Shown here: piece by piece, positions 38,370 through 41,189 of the stretch | Layout: each line of letters starts with the position of its first letter | Numbering within the stretch: position 1 is the stretch's first letter | From: a virus | DNA length: 41,189 bases | Strand: one strand, 5' to 3' | Virus record (IMG/VR): IMGVR_UViG_3300042934_001309 | Span: 1 to 41,189 of that record | The notes under the pieces: model-generated | Databases searched by the model: none | What the model was told of the DNA's origin: nothing | The model's input: only the letters and a program-made list of their open reading frames with translations | Position numbers and translations under genes: made by a program

Positions 38370-38834
38370 ATGTTGCACGCCCTCACATCACGCCGCACCG
38401 GCAAGTCTGCCAGTGCCTCTGCCCTTGCCGAGGTGATGACGCCCTCGCTCTACCTGCGCCTTCGCCGCGAAGCCGCTGGCCTCTCCCGCATACAGGTCGC
38501 GCAGCGGCTGTATGACATCCAGATCAAGCGCGTGTTCGGCGACCGGCGTCCTCGCCGGCTCTACGACAGCGTCGCACAGGCTCTCGCCACGGTGCGGCAG
38601 CTGGAGGCACCGGGCGCCTACGCCAGATATCGGCCGATGATCGACTTCCTCGGCGGGGTCGTGCCGCTCGACGTCGACGTCTATCACCAACTCCGCAACG
38701 AGCCGGCCGATCGTCACCCGCTGGTCTGCCGCGGCTGCGGCTGCTCGATGCACGATGCCTGTGGCGGCGCCTGCACGCTCACCGGCCGGATCTGCAGGTA
38801 TTGCGCGACCGGCGCCCGAAAGATCGCGGCATGA
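38370..38834 (+). CDS. HTH plus zinc-finger protein, 154 aa
   Basis: ATG 38370 (MLHALTSRRTGKS) has AAAGGAG 7 bases upstream. A helix-turn-helix (LYLRLRREAAGLSRIQVAQRLY, about 30-52) is followed by a helical region and a cysteine-rich C-terminus (CRGCGCSMHDACGGACTLTGRICRYC) that should bind one or two zinc ions. It stands directly after the primase-helicase and may help it load or regulate. No close family recognised. Its stop overlaps the next ATG. Confidence 0.7.
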   Translation: MLHALTSRRTGKSASASALAEVMTPSLYLRLRREAAGLSRIQVAQRLYDIQIKRVFGDRRPRRLYDSVAQALATVRQLEAPGAYARYRPMIDFLGGVVPLDVDVYHQLRNEPADRHPLVCRGCGCSMHDACGGACTLTGRICRYCATGARKIAA

Positions 38835-39199
38835 ACGCGCTCGTCACCATGCGCCAGGTGCGCGGCGCCGGCGGCGAGGTCCGCCACGTTCCCACGACCT
38901 ACGTCCCGCCAGCGGCGAAGAAGAAGGGCCGGAAGCAGCACGTTCCCGATCCGATCAAGACCAGCGGCGAAACTGCTGCCGAGGAACTGCGCCTGCTGAT
39001 CGAACGCGCGGAGCGGATCGAGGAAGAAAAGAAGGCCATGGCCGACGACCTGGCCGACGTCTTCGCCGAGGCGAAGAGCCGCGGTTACGACCCCACGGCG
39101 CTCAAGAAGATCATGTCGATCCGCAAAAAGAAGCGGGAGGAATTCCAGGAAGAGGAATCGATCCTCGAAACCTACATGCAAGCGCTGGGAATGCTGTGA
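38831..39199 (+). CDS. GapR-like nucleoid-associated protein (DUF2312)
   Basis: ATG 38831 overlaps the previous stop. Residues about 45-122 are the DUF2312/GapR domain, a coiled coil (SGETAAEELRLLIERAERIEEEKKAMADDLADVFAEAKSRGYDPTALKKIMSIRKKKREEFQEEESILETYMQALG). GapR of Caulobacter encircles overtwisted AT-rich DNA ahead of replication forks and stimulates topoisomerases. This copy has an N-terminal basic extension of about 40 residues (AAKKKGRKQHVPDP). As a phage gene it may ease the supercoiling produced by phage replication. Confidence 0.88.
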   Translation: MNALVTMRQVRGAGGEVRHVPTTYVPPAAKKKGRKQHVPDPIKTSGETAAEELRLLIERAERIEEEKKAMADDLADVFAEAKSRGYDPTALKKIMSIRKKKREEFQEEESILETYMQALGML

Positions 39200-39669
39200 T
39201 GCAGGAGCCGCGTTTCATGCATGATCGGCCGGCGCTTGCCGCTGTCGCCGCCTACCTCCACCAGCAACGCGTAATCGGCTATCCCGATCTGATCGCCGCG
39301 GGCAAGATCAGCCAGGCTGCGGCCGATCGCACGCTGCGGATCAGCAATGCCATCGCTGCCGACTGGGCGGCGATCGCCGCGATCGAGCCGGCACCCGATT
39401 GGATCGCCGACCCTGATCGAGGCGGCGCCTTCAAGCGCGAGCGTGTCGAGACGCTCGGCGCCATGGCGATCCGCACCCGCACCGCTGCCGACGAGGCGCC
39501 GGAAGACGAGCGTCTCCGCGACATCGCAGACTGCGTCGACGCGCTGCTGTGGTGGGAGGACCGGCACCCGTCCGCCCGCTGGCTCGCCGACATGACGATC
39601 GAGCTGCGCGCCCGCGCTGCGGCCGATCGCGCCTCCCGCTCAACCGCCAGCCTTGGAGCTGCCGCATGA
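39199..39669 (+). CDS. Hypothetical protein, 156 aa, early region
   Basis: ATG 39199 overlaps the GapR-like stop. The product is mainly helical (AAVAAYLHQQRVIGYPDLIAAGKISQAAADRTLRI), with tryptophans in WAAIAAIEPAPDWIADP and LLWWEDRHPSARWLADM. No family recognised. It lies in the overlapping early operon, so a replication or regulatory accessory is likely. Confidence 0.55.
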   Translation: MQEPRFMHDRPALAAVAAYLHQQRVIGYPDLIAAGKISQAAADRTLRISNAIAADWAAIAAIEPAPDWIADPDRGGAFKRERVETLGAMAIRTRTAADEAPEDERLRDIADCVDALLWWEDRHPSARWLADMTIELRARAAADRASRSTASLGAAA

Positions 39670-39785
39670 CCACCGACACCGCCGCTAAGAGCCGGCTGAG
39701 GATCGCCGCGATCATCATCCTCGCGATCCTCTGCCTCCCCGTCACAGTCACCTTGCTGCTCGCCAGCATGAAGGAAACTCGCTGA
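39666..39785 (+). CDS. Small single-helix membrane protein, 39 aa
   Basis: ATG 39666 overlaps the previous stop (ATGA). One membrane helix (RIAAIIILAILCLPVTVTLLLA) in a 39-residue protein, with charged ends. Unknown function; the overlap supports it being a real gene. Its size fits small membrane modulators such as superinfection exclusion peptides, but that is a guess. Confidence 0.5.
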   Translation: MTTDTAAKSRLRIAAIIILAILCLPVTVTLLLASMKETR

Positions 39786-39891
39786 TCGGCGACCGGATCA
39801 ACGCCTCGCCGGGACTTCCAATTTCCTACTCGAAAGCACGAACAATGATCCCCTGCGGCTCGATCACGAGTCCGACCCGAGATCCCGCCCA

Positions 39892-40200
39892 ATGACGTCG
39901 GCGCCAATTCGGTGCGGCATCGCGGAAGCGAGGAACATCACCGGGCTTTCCTACAGAACCCTTCAAGATCTAGCATCGCGTGGAGCGATTCCCGGCGCCT
40001 CGAAACCGTCCGGGCGATGGCTGTTCGTGGTGATCGATCTCAAGCGATGGTCGACCCGCGTCAATCGGGCGAAGAAGCACCAATGCCGAAGAACATCTAC
40101 GAGCGGGGCGGAATCCTCTGGGCGCGTTTCAAGGTCAACGGCGTCGAGTACCGAGAAAGCCTACGAACACGCTCTGAGAAAGTGGCGGAGAAACGCCTGA
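39892..40200 (+). CDS. Putative excisionase / AlpA-like helix-turn-helix protein
   Basis: The first 65 residues (CGIAEARNITGLSYRTLQDLASRGAIPGASKPSGRWLFVVIDLKRW) read as a MerR/AlpA-like winged helix-turn-helix, as in small excisionases that direct excision. The frame then continues 40 residues past the integrase start, and the overlap is 118 bp. The C-terminal end of the frame is arginine/serine-rich and probably carries less of the function. No Shine-Dalgarno is clear. Adjacent to int, as expected. Confidence 0.6.
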   Translation: MTSAPIRCGIAEARNITGLSYRTLQDLASRGAIPGASKPSGRWLFVVIDLKRWSTRVNRAKKHQCRRTSTSGAESSGRVSRSTASSTEKAYEHALRKWRRNA

Positions 40201-41189
40201 AGGCACGCCGCGAGGAGATCGAGAACCAGGCGCACTATGGCTTTGCTGGGCCCATGAACTGGGTGCAGGCCTTCGTCTCCTGGACCCAGGCGATGGAGGC
40301 CGACGTGCGGGCCAAAGCGATCAGTCCGAAGACTGTCCTTCGCTACACCGTCAGCCTCAACGAATGCCGGCAGTGGCTCGACCCGTTTGAGGTGCACCAG
40401 ATCAATGCCGAGCGGCTGCGCGAGCTGGTCAAGGGCCGCAAGGCGCAGCACGTCACCAACGCGACCATCCGCCGCGATCTGACGGCGATCTCCAGCGTTC
40501 TGGATCACGCAATTGAAGAGGGGTGGGTCGATGAGAACGCGGCTCGCGCCTACCCGCGCAAGCGTCTGCAGGAGCGTCGCGACCCGATCGTGCTTCCTAC
40601 CCAGAGCGACATAGATCTGACGATTGGCCGCCAGCGCACGCGATTTGGCGACATGATGTTGCTGGCGCGTGAGACTGGCATGCGTGAGGAAGAGATCGCC
40701 GGCTTGGAACACACCATGCTCGATCTCGCAAATCGCCATGCGACGGTGATCGGCAAGCGCAACCGAATGCGCACAGTGACCTTGTCTGCCGAGGCGGTCG
40801 CGATAATCCAGCGCCAGCCGCGCCAGCTCAAATGCCCGTATGTGTTCTACCACCTGGAGGAAGACGCCGAGGGCCGCCCGGTCGCGAGCCGCTACCGCAA
40901 CGTCGCCTCGAACTTCGCCGATTACACCGCGCGCGCCGAAAAGCGCGCGGCTAAGGCAGGCATCGCTTATCGCCGCTTCAGCTTTCACCACCTACGTCAC
41001 CTGTTCGCCGTCGAGTACCTGCGCGACGGCAAAGGCGGGATTTACGACCTATCGCGCGAGCTGGGGCATAGCAGCGTCAAGACCACCGAGATCTATCTGG
41101 CCTACCTCACACCCGAACAAGCCGCACGCGCCCAGACGGGGGTGGCACAAAAGAGGGCACACAAGCGACGGTCTGCCACAACAGACTAG
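40083..41189 (+). CDS. int: Tyrosine site-specific recombinase (integrase)
   Basis: ATG 40083 (MPKNIYERGGILWARF) is preferred over the upstream ATG 39912 because the family usually starts with this arm-binding beta strand. In the 368-residue protein, residues about 1-50 bind arm sites, about 55-155 the core, and the catalytic domain has R201 (TGMREEEIAGL), K225 (IGKRNRMR), H302-x-x-R305 (FHHLRH), H329 (ELGHSS) and nucleophile Y338 (TTEIYLAYL). The last codons contain the 21-bp motif also found twice at the left edge. The gene ends at the window edge, so attR lies beyond it. Confidence 0.95.
   Translation: MPKNIYERGGILWARFKVNGVEYRESLRTRSEKVAEKRLKARREEIENQAHYGFAGPMNWVQAFVSWTQAMEADVRAKAISPKTVLRYTVSLNECRQWLDPFEVHQINAERLRELVKGRKAQHVTNATIRRDLTAISSVLDHAIEEGWVDENAARAYPRKRLQERRDPIVLPTQSDIDLTIGRQRTRFGDMMLLARETGMREEEIAGLEHTMLDLANRHATVIGKRNRMRTVTLSAEAVAIIQRQPRQLKCPYVFYHLEEDAEGRPVASRYRNVASNFADYTARAEKRAAKAGIAYRRFSFHHLRHLFAVEYLRDGKGGIYDLSRELGHSSVKTTEIYLAYLTPEQAARAQTGVAQKRAHKRRSATTD
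41141..41161 (+). repeat. 21-bp motif inside the integrase 3' end
   Basis: Same motif as 1888-1908 and 2000-2020: GGTGGCACAAA, three purines, GGGCACA, in the same orientation, with central bases AGA. It encodes VAQKRAH near the integrase C-terminus, so it is also coding sequence. Confidence 0.65.

Noticed and set aside
1-41189. CRISPR array
   Set aside because: No series of regularly spaced identical repeats with unique spacers was seen; the repeats found are few and differently arranged.

Overview
The window is a GC-rich bacterial chromosome segment that holds an almost complete P2-like temperate myophage (prophage), roughly from position 1.9 kb to the right edge. To its left are a short host-type flank and insertion-sequence debris. 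The host is probably an alphaproteobacterium of the Sphingomonas group. The reasons are a phage-borne GapR (DUF2312) protein, the GC-rich codon use, the tRNA-Arg(CCU) sequence, and intergenic repeats of a kind I associate with sphingomonads. No rRNA or housekeeping gene is present, so the genus is inference.

Layout. 1-125: start of an IS3-family element reading out of the window. 308-1340: an IS110-family transposase killed by a one-base frameshift and probably by active-site changes. 1734-1810: tRNA-Arg(CCU), minus strand. 1811-3028: no convincing gene, but two copies of a 21-bp motif that recurs in the 3' end of the integrase gene at the far right, and a cluster of GGTAAC/GTTACC repeats. 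3029-5912: accessory genes (unknown protein, two small DNA-binding-type proteins, HIRAN protein, unknown protein). 5959-8863, leftward: portal (Q) and large terminase (P). 9032-15462, rightward: scaffold/protease O, capsid N, small terminase M, L, X, holin, endolysin, spanins, R, S. 15.5-18.4 kb: five small leftward genes for membrane, lipo- and Sel1-like proteins, interleaved with a repeated element. 18.7-23.0 kb: J, I, two tail fibres. 23.1-30.1 kb: V, W, FI, FII, E/E', T, U, D. 30.3-33.6 kb: a second cargo block (surface lipoprotein, a broken duplicate of the D 3' end, membrane proteins, WYL-TerB protein). 33.6-39.8 kb: repressor, Cro-like protein, unknown protein, Ogr-type activator, primase-helicase, zinc-finger protein, GapR-like protein and small proteins. 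39.9-41.2 kb: putative excisionase and tyrosine integrase.

How it works together. Lysogeny would be held by the S24-type repressor over the operator region at 34.28-34.36 kb. Induction would fire cro, the unknown gene and ogr from one overlapping operon, then primase-helicase replication. This replaces P2's rolling-circle gpA. The Ogr-type zinc protein would then switch on the late operons.

The most interesting signal is a 25-bp palindrome, nearly identical in three places (8910-8934, 18641-18665, 23014-23038) and each time just ahead of a late operon. It is the best candidate for the operator of this phage's Ogr. At three of the four predicted late promoters, the palindrome centre lies only 56-60 bp from the likely start codon, and no Shine-Dalgarno is visible. 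That fits leaderless or nearly leaderless late mRNAs. Other notable items are a hairpin that buries the ribosome-binding site of W behind a 19-codon bridging ORF, a conserved T TTT TTG frameshift site in E/E', a D-gene 3' duplication beside the lipoprotein cargo gene, and gene-plus-repeat units in the first cargo block. All calls rest on reading the sequence and on recalled family features; no database search was run.
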